Assembly: GCA_963669295.1 (NCBI GenBank)
Contig: OY769938.1
Span: forward strand, 2,480,001-2,544,000
Length of the DNA: 64,000 bases
Direction: 5' to 3'
Origin: G963669295 sp963669295
Lineage (GTDB): Bacteria; Bacteroidota; Bacteroidia; Flavobacteriales_D; CALLUQ01
Of this stretch, positions 8,695-17,807 are shown piece by piece. The position numbers and the translations under genes are program-made. How positions within the stretch are numbered: the first letter of the stretch is position 1; each line of letters opens with the position of its first letter. Under the pieces are notes generated by a model. The model was not told where the DNA came from. It ran no database searches and was given only the letters and a program-made list of their open reading frames with translations.

Positions 8695-9430
8695 AGAGCT
8701 TTAAAGCATTGTTAATGGTGTTAAACACTTGTTCACGCAAAGGTACTAAATCTTGTTCAGTCATGCCTTTGGTTTCAATCGGGGCATGGATAATTACTTT
8801 GCTTACTCCGGGCCTTCCGCGTTGAAACACCTGGGCGTGGTCGGAAAACAACTTCCAATTGGTTAAAAAGGTTACCGGCACAATGGGCACCTGCTTTTTG
8901 ATGGCAAGACTAAAGGCACCATTCTTAAACTCGAGCAATTGAGGGGCATGCTGAGGCATGGTGCCTTCCGGAAAAATAACAACGCTCCATCCGTCTTCCA
9001 ACTTGTTGCCCACCTTAATCAACGATTTTACCGCTTCAATTTTATTGGTGCGGTTTACCGCAATGTCCATTTCCTTTTTAAAAAACAAACCAAGCAAAGG
9101 CCATTTTAACAATTCGTGTTTTCCCATAAAAATGAAGCGGTTAGAGAAAACGGAATACATTAAAATGATGTCGAGGTAAGAAGCGTGGTTGGAGCAAATG
9201 ATATAAGGCTCATTGGGTAAGGCTGCTTCGGTTCGCTTGCTTAGCGGTATAAAAAGCAATACTTGAAGTGCAAAAGACCAGCCTCGTTTTAGGCGAAATG
9301 CAGCAGGGTGCCATTTAGGTGTACTTACCAGCAGCAAGAAAAAGGGATACAAGGCAATGAACGACGAGAAAAAAATAATCCCGAAGTACAATTTGTACAA
9401 AAAGATGAACGGCGCCAATACAATTTTCAC
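8681..9430 (-). CDS. plsC: 1-acyl-sn-glycerol-3-phosphate acyltransferase
   Basis: Membrane acyltransferase that makes phosphatidic acid from lysophosphatidic acid. 249 residues with an N-terminal hydrophobic segment (about 8-35). The catalytic NHASYLD motif (H82 and D87) and the substrate motif FPEGT (153-157) are present. The start is a GTG at 9430, placed exactly 4 nt after the promoter box TACTTTTG, so the mRNA is probably leaderless. Translationally linked to gatC. Other LPLAT-family acyltransferases are alternatives. Confidence 0.9.
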   Translation of the reverse strand: MKIVLAPFIFLYKLYFGIIFFSSFIALYPFFLLLVSTPKWHPAAFRLKRGWSFALQVLLFIPLSKRTEAALPNEPYIICSNHASYLDIILMYSVFSNRFIFMGKHELLKWPLLGLFFKKEMDIAVNRTNKIEAVKSLIKVGNKLEDGWSVVIFPEGTMPQHAPQLLEFKNGAFSLAIKKQVPIVPVTFLTNWKLFSDHAQVFQRGRPGVSKVIIHAPIETKGMTEQDLVPLREQVFNTINNALKLYENR

Positions 9431-9434
9431 GGGG

Positions 9435-9442
9435 CAAAAGTA
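9435..9442 (-). promoter_or_regulatory. -7 box TACTTTTG four bases before the plsC GTG
   Basis: Exact TAnnTTTG on the reverse strand, then CCCC, then GTG. It supports both the GTG as the true start and a leaderless transcript. Confidence 0.65.
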
Positions 9443-9514
9443 GTCAAAATTGTAAGCAAAGAAACGAGAAGCGGATTCACATCATTTTTCATTTCCTGCT
9501 TTGTGCTTATTTGC

Positions 9515-9522
9515 TAATTTTA
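9515..9522 (+). promoter_or_regulatory. Variant -7 box (TAATTTTA) upstream of trpS
   Basis: One mismatch from TAnnTTTG (last base A), 16 nt before the trpS ATG. Weak evidence in AT-rich sequence. Confidence 0.35.
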
Positions 9523-9538
9523 CCGTAAACAATTTATA

Positions 9539-10510
9539 ATGGCACGGGTATTAACAGGAATTCAAAGCACAGGCGTACCGCATTTAGGAAACATCTTAGG
9601 AGCAATAGTTCCAGCAATCGACATGGCACACGACCCGCAAAATGAGTCGTTTTTATTCATTGCCGACATGCATTCTTTAACGCAAATTAAGGAGGCAGAA
9701 TTGCTGCGTCGCAACACCTATTCAGTGGCAGCTGCGTGGTTGGCTTTTGGACTGGATGTTGATAAAACGGTGTTTTATCGCCAATCTGACGTGCCTGAAG
9801 TAACAGAGCTTACCTGGTACCTGAGCTGTTTCTTCCCCTACCAACGGTTAACGTTAGCACACTCGTTTAAAGATAAGGCAGACCGGTTGGAAGATGTGAA
9901 TTCGGGCTTGTTTACCTACCCCATGTTAATGGCGGCCGACATTTTGCTCTACGATGCCGAGTATGTGCCCGTGGGAAAAGATCAGTTGCAGCATTTAGAA
10001 ATGACGCGTGATGTTGCTAATCGATTCAATCACCAAATGGGTGATGTGTTGGTGCCACCTGAGGCGAGAGTGCAAGAGGGAACCATGTTGGTGCCCGGAA
10101 CGGATGGTGCTAAAATGAGCAAGTCGAAAAACAATACCATCGATATATTTCTTCCTGAAAAGGAGTTGAAGAAAATCATCAATAAAAAACTGGTGACAGA
10201 CGCCACTCCGTTGGAAGACCCTAAAGATCCTGATGCTGCTACGGTATACCACTTGTACCAAATGATTGCTCCGGCTGAAAAAGCAGCGGAGATGCACAGT
10301 AACTTGAAAGCAGGTGGCTATGGCTGGGGGCATGCAAAAAAGGCATTGCTGGAAGCCATTTTGGAGCGCTTTGCGCAACAACGCGAACGTTACCATTACT
10401 ACATGGAACACACCGAAGAGTTGGATGAAGCATTGCAAATAGGAGCAAATAAAGCGAGGGCAGTAGCCAAAGAAACCCTTGCAAGGGTACGCGAAAAAGT
10501 AGGGTATTAA
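9539..10510 (+). CDS. trpS: Tryptophanyl-tRNA synthetase
   Basis: Class I synthetase charging tRNA-Trp in the cytoplasm. 323 residues, normal for bacterial TrpRS. The HIGH-type signature appears as PHLGN (14-18) within the typical N-terminal TGIQSTGVPHLGN, and KMSKS is at 192-196. The ATG at 9539 gives the expected N-terminus. Its stop codon overlaps the stop of the converging lipoprotein gene by 4 nt, and no hairpin terminator is visible between them. Confidence 0.96.
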   Translation: MARVLTGIQSTGVPHLGNILGAIVPAIDMAHDPQNESFLFIADMHSLTQIKEAELLRRNTYSVAAAWLAFGLDVDKTVFYRQSDVPEVTELTWYLSCFFPYQRLTLAHSFKDKADRLEDVNSGLFTYPMLMAADILLYDAEYVPVGKDQLQHLEMTRDVANRFNHQMGDVLVPPEARVQEGTMLVPGTDGAKMSKSKNNTIDIFLPEKELKKIINKKLVTDATPLEDPKDPDAATVYHLYQMIAPAEKAAEMHSNLKAGGYGWGHAKKALLEAILERFAQQRERYHYYMEHTEELDEALQIGANKARAVAKETLARVREKVGY

Positions 10511-10875
10511 TCGGGAAGCCGTGCGCTTACGGTAACCTTACCGGAGGGCAACACCATCTTTTCTTCTTTTACCAACTCAAAGTTGTTGTAAATCATTAAG
10601 CGAAACTCACCTTCGGGGGCACTGCTTTCAACAGTTAGTGTTACCATTTCCCCTGCCCTAAATTGAGTGAGAATTTCAGAGGTCCAGGTATCGCGTTCAA
10701 GGTCTTCTACTTTGATCGTTGCGCCATAATCATCGAGGTACGAAACGGTGTATAGAGGAACGTCTTCAGAAGTTTCTACCACCTTGTAATACACCTGGTG
10801 AATCTTTTCCAGGTCTGTTTCCTTCTTGCACGATAGCAAGGTGAGGGCGCATGCAATGAGCAAAAAATATCGCAT
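10507..10875 (-). CDS. Small lipoprotein, function unknown
   Basis: 122-residue predicted lipoprotein. The signal peptide ends in TLLSC with lysines directly after the cysteine. The mature part is a short beta-rich domain with no residues I recognise as catalytic; its layout faintly recalls the MmpS-type beta-sandwich of transport accessory proteins, but I would not name it so. Convergent with trpS with a 4-nt stop overlap (TTAA). About 60 nt separate its start from the end of the amidohydrolase operon upstream, so it may be that operon's last gene. Confidence 0.75.
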   Translation of the reverse strand: MRYFLLIACALTLLSCKKETDLEKIHQVYYKVVETSEDVPLYTVSYLDDYGATIKVEDLERDTWTSEILTQFRAGEMVTLTVESSAPEGEFRLMIYNNFELVKEEKMVLPSGKVTVSARLPD

Positions 10876-10942
10876 GAAGATAAGTTACGGAAAAAGAAAA
10901 TGGCAGTCAACACATTTTCGCCCAATACGTGTAATGCTATGA

Positions 10943-12244
10943 TTACTGGTTGGCGTACTTCTTTTTGTAACGCTCGTACAGTTCAATCTGTGTATTGTTC
11001 AAATCGATGTCTTTCCCTCTTATAAAGGCCTTTTCCACCTGGTTGGTACGCATGTCTAATGCATCACCGGTAGAAATGAATAGGGTAGCATCTTTGCCAC
11101 TTTCTAAAGTACCTACGGTACCATCAATGCCAAGAATCTTAGCCGTGTTTCCGGTAATGGCCATTAGGGCCTCTTCTTTCGACAACCCATATGTTGCAGC
11201 AGTACCAGCCATAAATGGAAGGTTGCGTGTGGCGGCTCGTTCCATGTCGCCCGAATTGTCGAGGCAAAACAATACCCCTTCTTTGTGCAATAGGTAAGGC
11301 AGCTTAAATGGCAAGTCAATGTCGTCGTCCTGGCGCTGGGGCAGGTCGTGTACACGACCTAAAATAACGCTTACTTTCTTTTCGCGTAGCATGTCGGTCA
11401 CCATCCACGAATCGGCACCGCCTACCAATACTACTTTAGGAATGCCCATGTTTTGAGTAAAGTTGATGAGCTCAATGATTTCTTTCACATAGTTGGCATG
11501 TACGAACAATGTTTGCTCGCCACTGAAAAGCCCTTTCATCGCTTCAAAACGAAGGTCGACCTCCTGGTGTGGAATTTCATGGTAGGCTTTGGCTTCGGTA
11601 AAGAAAGTACGAATGTCTTCTACGTAAGACTTATAGCTTTTGCTTTTTTGAACCGAGGTCGACCACCATCCTCCCATAAACATTCGAGGCCAACGCAAAT
11701 GAATGCCATCATCCATTTTGTAAGCAGCATCTTCCCAGTTCCATGCATCGAGCTCTACTACCGATGAAGCGCCAGAGATAGTGCCTCCACGTGGAGTAAT
11801 TTGAGCCATTAACACGCCATTTTGTTTGGCAGTAGGGGTAATTTTAGAGTCGGTATTGTAAGCTATAATGGCACGTACATGGGGCTTGTACTCCCCAACT
11901 TCTCGCACATCGCGGGTAGCTCTTACGGCATCTACTTCGGCCAGTCCAAGGGTGGAGTTGGGCGAAATAAATCCGGGATAGATGTGCTTGTTGCTGGCAT
12001 CAATGACTTGCTGGTAATCGCTTTTATTGGCTCCAGCAGCACTGCCTGCATAGGTAATTTTGCCATCTTTAAATCCAATGGCAGCTTGTTCAATAACCTG
12101 GCCATTGCCCAGGTGCGCGGTACCATTAACGATTAGAATAGATTGTTTTTGGTCTTCAGCTGGCACTGGCATTTGAGCCATGCTACTAATGCTTATACCC
12201 AGTAGTGCAGCAAGTATTGTTAGTTGTTTCATCGTCTTCATCAT
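10943..12244 (-). CDS. Exported amidohydrolase-like protein lacking the HxH metal motif
   Basis: 433-residue protein with a signal peptide and the amidohydrolase fold: an N-terminal beta sandwich and a C-terminal segment TVGTLESGKDATLFI typical of imidazolonepropionase/dihydroorotase-like enzymes. Where active enzymes have PGxIDxHxH, it has PGFISPNST (residues 90-98), so the aspartate and both metal-binding histidines are replaced. It is therefore probably inactive, or uses other ligands. It starts 5 nt after the large amidohydrolase gene; ATGs at 12244, 12241 and 12232 are all possible. Likely partner or regulator of that enzyme. Confidence 0.82.
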   Translation of the reverse strand: MMKTMKQLTILAALLGISISSMAQMPVPAEDQKQSILIVNGTAHLGNGQVIEQAAIGFKDGKITYAGSAAGANKSDYQQVIDASNKHIYPGFISPNSTLGLAEVDAVRATRDVREVGEYKPHVRAIIAYNTDSKITPTAKQNGVLMAQITPRGGTISGASSVVELDAWNWEDAAYKMDDGIHLRWPRMFMGGWWSTSVQKSKSYKSYVEDIRTFFTEAKAYHEIPHQEVDLRFEAMKGLFSGEQTLFVHANYVKEIIELINFTQNMGIPKVVLVGGADSWMVTDMLREKKVSVILGRVHDLPQRQDDDIDLPFKLPYLLHKEGVLFCLDNSGDMERAATRNLPFMAGTAATYGLSKEEALMAITGNTAKILGIDGTVGTLESGKDATLFISTGDALDMRTNQVEKAFIRGKDIDLNNTQIELYERYKKKYANQ

Positions 12245-12249
12245 TAAGG

Positions 12250-15200
12250 TTATTCTCCAATGGTATCGCAGTGATACAATTTATGATGTTGCCTTTTGGG
12301 GCGTTGTGTAGGGGCACCATTGGCACTGGCGCCCAACATTTTTGCAATCAATCGGGCACGCTCTTTGGCCATTTCTTCTCGCATTTGCTCATCGCGCACA
12401 CTGTCGTAGTAACAGATCCCATCCACAAATGTTTTCTCAGCTTTGGCCGATACCGATAATGGATGATCCGACCACACTACCACATCGGCATCCTTGCCCA
12501 CTTTTATACTGCCCATTCGATCGTCGAGGTGCAACAGTTTAGCAGGGTTGAGGGTAACAAACTTGAGGGCTTCCTCTTCTGGAACGCCACCATACTTTAC
12601 AGCCTTAGCAGCTTCCTGGTTGAGCCTTCGTGCCATTTCAGCATCGTCAGAATTGTAAGCAACTACCACCCCTTGTTCGTGCATCAATGCACCATTGTAT
12701 GGAATAGCGTCATTGACTTCATACTTATAAGCCCACCAATCAGAAAAAGTAGAACCACCAGCACCGTGCTCCTTCATCTTGTCAGCCAACTTATACCCTT
12801 CTAAAATGTGGGTAAAGGTATTCAGGGTAAAGCCCATTGAGTCTGCCACATGCATTAACATGTTGATCTCCGATTGCACATAAGAGTGGCAGGAGATGAA
12901 TCGTTTTTTATCAAGAATTTCTCCCAGGGCTTCCAACTCCAAATCTTTTCTTGGAGCAAGCGTGTTGGCCTTTTCCCGGGCGGTAAGCTTGTTGTAATTT
13001 TCCCATTTGGCCTTGTATTCTTTGGCCCGAATAAACCCATCGTAAAATACTTGTTCTACTCCCATTCTTGTTTGTGGAAAACGAACGGTGTTGTAGTCGC
13101 CCCAATTGGCTTGTTTCACATTTTCTCCCAATGCAAATTTTATGAAGCCATCGGTATCCTTAATTTTCATTTCTTCAGGAGTACGTCCCCAGCGCAACTT
13201 AATCAATGCCGACTGCCCGCCAATGGGATTGGCCGAACCGTGCAGCAATTGGCAAGCGGTAACCCCACCCGCCAGTTGACGGTAAATGTTGACATCATCG
13301 GAGTTCACTACATCGGAAATGCTTACTTCGGCCGAGCTGGCCTGCCCCGATTCGTTCACACCACCACTGATGGCAATGTGCGAGTGTTCATCAATAATGC
13401 CTGCGGTAACATGTTTTCCGCGACCGTCTACCACCAACACTTCTTCTCCGTCGCGCAGCTCGATGTTGGTGCCTATCTGTTCAATTTTTCCATTGCGCAG
13501 CAATACGCTGGTATTCTTTAAAATGCCTTCCGCCTCGTTGGTCCAAACGGTGGCATTTTCGATGAGCACAGCAGCGGCTTCAGGTGCTTCCGAATACCCA
13601 TAGGCGATGTTGGGATAGTGCACCACCATAGAATCAACAGGGGTGGTGTCTTCTCCTTTTTTGCCTTTCTTTTTCTCATCGTGCTCTTTCTTTCGAATGG
13701 CACTCCACTTCAACCATTCTCCGTCGGGCAGCTGCCCCATGCCATCCCAAATGCCGCTGCGGTAGTTGATGTTACCACTTAAGCGAACAATGCCTTTGTA
13801 GTGTACGTCGTTGGGTTCGAAGCTGATAGAAATAAGGTGGCCGTCGTGTTTTACAGTAACTTTAGCATCTACGGTATCCGGCTTTTCTACATCGGTATAT
13901 GTCGTGTCTATCAACCCGGTTTCGAGGTTGTTGTTGTACACAGTGTCTTGCTCCGTTTTGTTGCGAATTACCTGGATACTTCCCGAAGGCTTTTTCACAC
14001 CGCCCTTAACGGTCATTTCGTAAATAACATTGTTGATGTTAAGGTCGTACTTGCCCCTAACGTCTAACACTTCGGTAGCATTGATGACATGGCGTTTTCC
14101 TTGAATCCAGTTTTCGAAAATGGTGCTTTTGCTGTTGAAGATGTTTTCCGAAGTAACAATAAAGTTGGCCACCATGCCTTTGTTCAAGCCGCCAATGTTT
14201 TCTTCCATGCCCAGCAATTGAGCAGGGGTGTAGGTTAAGGCCTTTAAGGCATCGATTTCGCTCAATCCGTGGCGAACGGCCTTGCGCAAGTTGCCCCAAA
14301 AAGTGCCTTTGTCTTTTAGGTTAGACGAGGTGAGTGCAAAAGGAATTTCATTGTTGGCAAGGGCAGCAGCATTGCCAGGAGCCATTTCCCAGTGCCGCAT
14401 GCTTCCAAGTGTAACCAACATGGCATCGTAAGCATCTTTTACATCATACGCCTTCGGGAAATTCAAAGGAATGATGTAGGTGGCACCAGTAGCTTTTACA
14501 GCATCAATACGCTGGTATTCATCGCCACGTCCTTTGATGATGTACTGCACATCAAATTCGTCGCCTATTTTGTCGGCCCTCAATGCTGATAACTTATCGC
14601 TAACTTCAAAAATTTGAGGCAGAGCCTGATTGGCATTGAATGCATCCAATGATAAGTTTTGCTCTTGCTTCGCTTGTTGGTGCCATTGTGCATCGTAATA
14701 CGTTTGACGCAACAATGCAATAGAACCCATTAACGACGAAGGGTAATCTTGTCGTGAACTGCCTCCACTAAATGAATATTGTGCAGCGGCATCTGGCATT
14801 AAAATTACATCGTGTTCTTTGCCATCTCCTAAAGTAGTAAGTACCGAAGTGCCTCGTGCAATACCATCTTGTTGGTGGGTAAGCACTGCGCCAAATCCAA
14901 TGTTAACCATTGCCTTTGCCGTTTTGCGATCTACTTTAAACATTTCAGCAGCGCGCACTTCAGACTTAATGCTTTGGTTCCAATGGTAGGCTCCTTTTTT
15001 GTTGCTGTTCATTTGAGGTTGAGGCTTCCATTCGGTTTCCTTCACCTTTGGCATGCCATAGCTACTATACAAATCGATGAAAGAAGGATAAATGAATTTT
15101 CCTTCCAGATCATACACTACACTGCCCTTGGGAGGGTTGATGTCGGTGCCTACCTCCAACACTTTTCCATTTTGAACGATTAGCGTAGCCTGCTCCAACC

Positions 15201-15348
15201 TGGTTTCATAATCAACAAAGATGGTAGCATTGGTAAAAGCATAATAATTCTGGTTGTTTTCAGGAGTTCCATTCACCGGGAAGGTGGGCTGCGCCACACC
15301 GGTTTCTACGGCCACAATGGCCAGTAATGCGATCCAAAATTTCTTCAT
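12250..15348 (-). CDS. Exported double amidohydrolase; N-terminal module degenerate, C-terminal module intact
   Basis: 1033-residue periplasmic or surface protein with two amidohydrolase-like modules in tandem. The N-terminal module (about 40-430) has YPSFIDLYSSYG at 87-98, with Y94 and S96 where metal-binding histidines belong. A beta-rich linker with a Lys/Glu-rich stretch (about 552-568) follows. The C-terminal module (about 590-1000) keeps HSH at 655-657 and further candidate ligands in CHSYVQ, FTHILEG and NSDD, as in imidazolonepropionase-like enzymes. The start at 15348 gives a signal peptide; earlier in-frame starts do not. A TACATTTG box lies upstream. Substrate unknown; a peptidase or cyclic-amide hydrolase role is possible. 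Confidence 0.87.
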   Translation of the reverse strand: MKKFWIALLAIVAVETGVAQPTFPVNGTPENNQNYYAFTNATIFVDYETRLEQATLIVQNGKVLEVGTDINPPKGSVVYDLEGKFIYPSFIDLYSSYGMPKVKETEWKPQPQMNSNKKGAYHWNQSIKSEVRAAEMFKVDRKTAKAMVNIGFGAVLTHQQDGIARGTSVLTTLGDGKEHDVILMPDAAAQYSFSGGSSRQDYPSSLMGSIALLRQTYYDAQWHQQAKQEQNLSLDAFNANQALPQIFEVSDKLSALRADKIGDEFDVQYIIKGRGDEYQRIDAVKATGATYIIPLNFPKAYDVKDAYDAMLVTLGSMRHWEMAPGNAAALANNEIPFALTSSNLKDKGTFWGNLRKAVRHGLSEIDALKALTYTPAQLLGMEENIGGLNKGMVANFIVTSENIFNSKSTIFENWIQGKRHVINATEVLDVRGKYDLNINNVIYEMTVKGGVKKPSGSIQVIRNKTEQDTVYNNNLETGLIDTTYTDVEKPDTVDAKVTVKHDGHLISISFEPNDVHYKGIVRLSGNINYRSGIWDGMGQLPDGEWLKWSAIRKKEHDEKKKGKKGEDTTPVDSMVVHYPNIAYGYSEAPEAAAVLIENATVWTNEAEGILKNTSVLLRNGKIEQIGTNIELRDGEEVLVVDGRGKHVTAGIIDEHSHIAISGGVNESGQASSAEVSISDVVNSDDVNIYRQLAGGVTACQLLHGSANPIGGQSALIKLRWGRTPEEMKIKDTDGFIKFALGENVKQANWGDYNTVRFPQTRMGVEQVFYDGFIRAKEYKAKWENYNKLTAREKANTLAPRKDLELEALGEILDKKRFISCHSYVQSEINMLMHVADSMGFTLNTFTHILEGYKLADKMKEHGAGGSTFSDWWAYKYEVNDAIPYNGALMHEQGVVVAYNSDDAEMARRLNQEAAKAVKYGGVPEEEALKFVTLNPAKLLHLDDRMGSIKVGKDADVVVWSDHPLSVSAKAEKTFVDGICYYDSVRDEQMREEMAKERARLIAKMLGASANGAPTQRPKRQHHKLYHCDTIGE

Positions 15349-15374
15349 AATCATCTCGATTCTTGGGAGTGGAA

Positions 15375-15382
15375 CAAATGTA
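15375..15382 (-). promoter_or_regulatory. -7 box TACATTTG for the amidohydrolase operon
   Basis: Exact TAnnTTTG on the reverse strand, 26 nt before the ATG at 15348. It supports that ATG over the more upstream in-frame starts. Confidence 0.55.
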
Positions 15383-15461
15383 AAATTTATATCCGTAAAA
15401 AAAAGAAGGAAATACATGAGCGGTAATAATCCTAAAACGAGGACTTTTGTGTTAATTTAAT

Positions 15462-15469
15462 TACTTTTG
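15462..15469 (+). promoter_or_regulatory. -7 box TACTTTTG for the membrane protein/cytochrome c/hflX operon
   Basis: Exact TAnnTTTG on the forward strand, 18 nt before the ATG at 15488. Confidence 0.55.
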
Positions 15470-15487
15470 ACCCGTAAAATAAAAGCC

Positions 15488-15946
15488 ATGCACAACTTTC
15501 TTATTCATTTCCATTCAGGGTTCCGCTACATCGTTTTGCTGTTTTTAATCATGGCTATTGTCAAAGCATTTTCGGGGTGGACCAACAGGAAAAACTATCG
15601 ACCAACCAACAGGAAGCTCAACTTGTTTGCCATGATATTTATTCATGTGCAACTGGCATTGGGTTTAGCACTGTATTTTATGAGCGATCCCGTACAAGCT
15701 GCTTTTGCAGACATGGGAGCAGCCATGAAAAACCCTGTTTTAAGATTTTGGGCTGTTGAGCATATCCTGGGAATGGTAGTGGCTACAGCCCTGGTAACCA
15801 TTGGAAGAAAGCGTGCAGAAAAAGCCAAAAGAGATCAGTTGAAGTTTAAGCGGATTGCTATTTTCTACCTGATTGCACTGATCATTATTCTGGTTTCTAT
15901 CCCCTGGCCATTTCTTCGCGAATCAATAGCACGAGGATGGTTTTAA
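15488..15946 (+). CDS. Four-helix membrane protein, possibly haem-binding
   Basis: 152-residue integral membrane protein with four predicted helices. Histidines sit in or near the helices (H2, H8 in FHSG, one in FIHVQL, one in VEHILG), a pattern compatible with a b-type haem protein. I recognise it only as a conserved Bacteroidota type sometimes labelled cytochrome b-like. An in-frame start 7 codons upstream overlaps the promoter, so the ATG at 15488 is preferred. Its stop overlaps the start of the cytochrome c gene in TAATG, which supports a joint redox role; this is inference. Confidence 0.72.
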   Translation: MHNFLIHFHSGFRYIVLLFLIMAIVKAFSGWTNRKNYRPTNRKLNLFAMIFIHVQLALGLALYFMSDPVQAAFADMGAAMKNPVLRFWAVEHILGMVVATALVTIGRKRAEKAKRDQLKFKRIAIFYLIALIIILVSIPWPFLRESIARGWF

Positions 15947-16260
15947 TGAAACAGCTTTTCGTAGCAATAGTACTTCTGGCTGCCACGTTGGTGAGTTGTT
16001 CGGAAGAAAGCTCGGAGGCTACTCCTGAAAGACCAATAGATGGCGAACAGCTATTTTTAATGCGATGTACCCTGTGTCATGGCGAAGATGGCATGCTAGG
16101 GCTCTCAGGAGCGAAAGACCTTACAGTAAGTGCCATGAGTAGAGAAGAGAAGATTGTCATTGTTAAAAACGGCAAAGGCAATATGATTCCTTATAAAGAC
16201 CTGATGACTCCCGAAGAGATTGAGGCAGTAGTAGATTACGTAGAATCATTAGCGAAATAG
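15946..16260 (+). CDS. Cytochrome c-type lipoprotein
   Basis: 104-residue predicted lipoprotein with a single c-type haem. The signal peptide ends in TLVSCS, which implies membrane anchoring on the outer side of the inner membrane or at the outer membrane. The haem-binding motif CTLCH follows, then a short cytochrome c fold ending in a helix after a TPEEIEAVVDYV segment. A methionine near IPYKD (MIPYKD) may be the sixth ligand. The start ATG shares its A with the stop of the upstream membrane protein. Probably passes electrons to or from that protein; acceptor unknown. Confidence 0.85.
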   Translation: MKQLFVAIVLLAATLVSCSEESSEATPERPIDGEQLFLMRCTLCHGEDGMLGLSGAKDLTVSAMSREEKIVIVKNGKGNMIPYKDLMTPEEIEAVVDYVESLAK

Positions 16261-16262
16261 CT

Positions 16263-17459
16263 TTGGGCAAGTACATTGAAACTGCAATTGAACAGGAAAC
16301 AGCCGTTCTGGTCGGATTGATTACTCCACAACAAACGGAAGAAAAGGTAGTAGAATACCTCGATGAACTGGCCTTTTTGGCCGAAACGGCTGGAGCGAAT
16401 ACCGTAAAGCGATTCACCCAACGATTGCCCAACCCCGACATCAGCACCTTTTTAGGGAAAGGAAAGATTGCTGAGGTAGCAGATTATGTAAAAGAGCATG
16501 AGGTAACCATGGTTATTTTCGACGATGAGCTATCGCCAACACAATTGCGGAATGTGGAGAAACTCTTGAAATGCAAAGTATTGGATCGCAACAACCTCAT
16601 CCTCGATATTTTTGCAAGCAGGGCGCGTACGGCACATGCTAAAACACAAGTTGAATTGGCTCAATACCAATACCTGTTGCCACGACTAACACGCATGTGG
16701 ACACACCTTGAACGTCAAAGAGGAGGGATAGGATTAAGAGGCCCCGGTGAAACAGAGATTGAAACAGATCGACGAATTATTCGCGATAAAATTTCACGCC
16801 TTAAAAAGAAGCTTGAATCTATTGATAAGCAAAAAGCAACACAACGTGGCAATAGAGGGAAATTGGTGCGGGTAGCACTGGTAGGCTATACCAATGTCGG
16901 AAAGTCTACGCTAATGAATTTGATGAGCAAGTCGAAAGTATTTGCTGAAAACAAACTGTTTGCCACCCTCGATACCACGGTAAGAAAAGTAGTGGTAAAC
17001 AACCTTCCCTTTTTGCTGTCGGATACTGTAGGGTTCATTCGCAAATTACCACACCAACTGGTAGAGTCGTTTAAATCTACCCTGGACGAGGTGCGCGAGG
17101 CAGATGTGCTGATGCATGTGGTAGACATTTCGCACCCTAACTTTGAAGACCATTTCAACATTGTAAACGATACGCTCAAAGAAATAGAAGCACTGAACAA
17201 GCCTTGTTTAGTAGTGTTTAACAAAATAGATGCCTACACCTGGGTGCAAAAAGACGAAGACGACCTTACCCCCAAAACCAGGGAAAACTACTCGTTGGAA
17301 GAATTGAAAAATACCTGGATGGCAAAAATGGGCGAGCAGGAATGCCTGTTCATCTCCGCATTGAAAAAAGAAAACATTGAAGAGCTAAAAACCACCTTGT
17401 ACGAAAAAGCAAAGGTAATTCACGCAGCAAGATTCCCCTACAACAGCTTTTTGTACTAA
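16263..17459 (+). CDS. hflX: Ribosome-associated GTPase HflX
   Basis: GTPase that binds the 50S subunit and in other bacteria splits stalled or stressed ribosomes. 398 residues. The N-terminal HflX domain carries the RGGIGLRGPGETEIETDRR signature (153-171), followed by a coiled-coil linker and the G domain with GYTNVGKS (G1, 208-215), DTVGF (G3) and NKID (G4). The start is a TTG at 16263, two bases after the cytochrome c stop; no in-frame ATG gives the expected N-terminus. No functional link to the two redox genes upstream is obvious. Confidence 0.94.
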   Translation: MGKYIETAIEQETAVLVGLITPQQTEEKVVEYLDELAFLAETAGANTVKRFTQRLPNPDISTFLGKGKIAEVADYVKEHEVTMVIFDDELSPTQLRNVEKLLKCKVLDRNNLILDIFASRARTAHAKTQVELAQYQYLLPRLTRMWTHLERQRGGIGLRGPGETEIETDRRIIRDKISRLKKKLESIDKQKATQRGNRGKLVRVALVGYTNVGKSTLMNLMSKSKVFAENKLFATLDTTVRKVVVNNLPFLLSDTVGFIRKLPHQLVESFKSTLDEVREADVLMHVVDISHPNFEDHFNIVNDTLKEIEALNKPCLVVFNKIDAYTWVQKDEDDLTPKTRENYSLEELKNTWMAKMGEQECLFISALKKENIEELKTTLYEKAKVIHAARFPYNSFLY

Positions 17460-17510
17460 CTGCCGATTGTTTTATGACAAGATGGATGGTGCTTTAGAAG
17501 TATGCTCAAC

Positions 17511-17798
17511 TTAATCGTTGCCCAACTTCACTTTTACAAACAGCAACTTTTGTTCGTTCAATACTCGCCCCAGCTCTTTTTCTATTTTGCAAAAAACAGG
17601 AAGATGTAGCTGTTGACGATGGTGTAAGGCTTCCCAGTAACCAGCGTATTTGCTCAAAGAAGGCGATGTAACTATCCCCTCTTTTTTAATCGGTTTTGCA
17701 GTGCTTTCAGCAAGCAAGGGAGCATGAAAAGCAGGCTTGCTTTGTGCCAGGCCAATAAAAGAGAGCAAGGTAAATAAAAGAATGAATAGTGCTTTCAC
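17511..17798 (-). CDS. Small secreted protein, function unknown
   Basis: 95-residue protein with a clear signal peptide (cleavage after about GLAQS). The mature part is rich in Lys and His and matches no family I know. The GTG start at 17798 lies 9 nt after the stop of the ABC exporter gene upstream on the same strand, so the two are probably co-transcribed. Reality as a gene rests on the signal peptide and tight spacing. Confidence 0.6.
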   Translation of the reverse strand: MKALFILLFTLLSFIGLAQSKPAFHAPLLAESTAKPIKKEGIVTSPSLSKYAGYWEALHHRQQLHLPVFCKIEKELGRVLNEQKLLFVKVKLGND

Positions 17799-17807
17799 TT
17801 ACTCAAT

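Noticed and set aside
12874..13521. A 215-codon open frame antisense to the double amidohydrolase
   Set aside because: Opposite strand of a clear gene with conserved motifs; composition is typical of a shadow frame.
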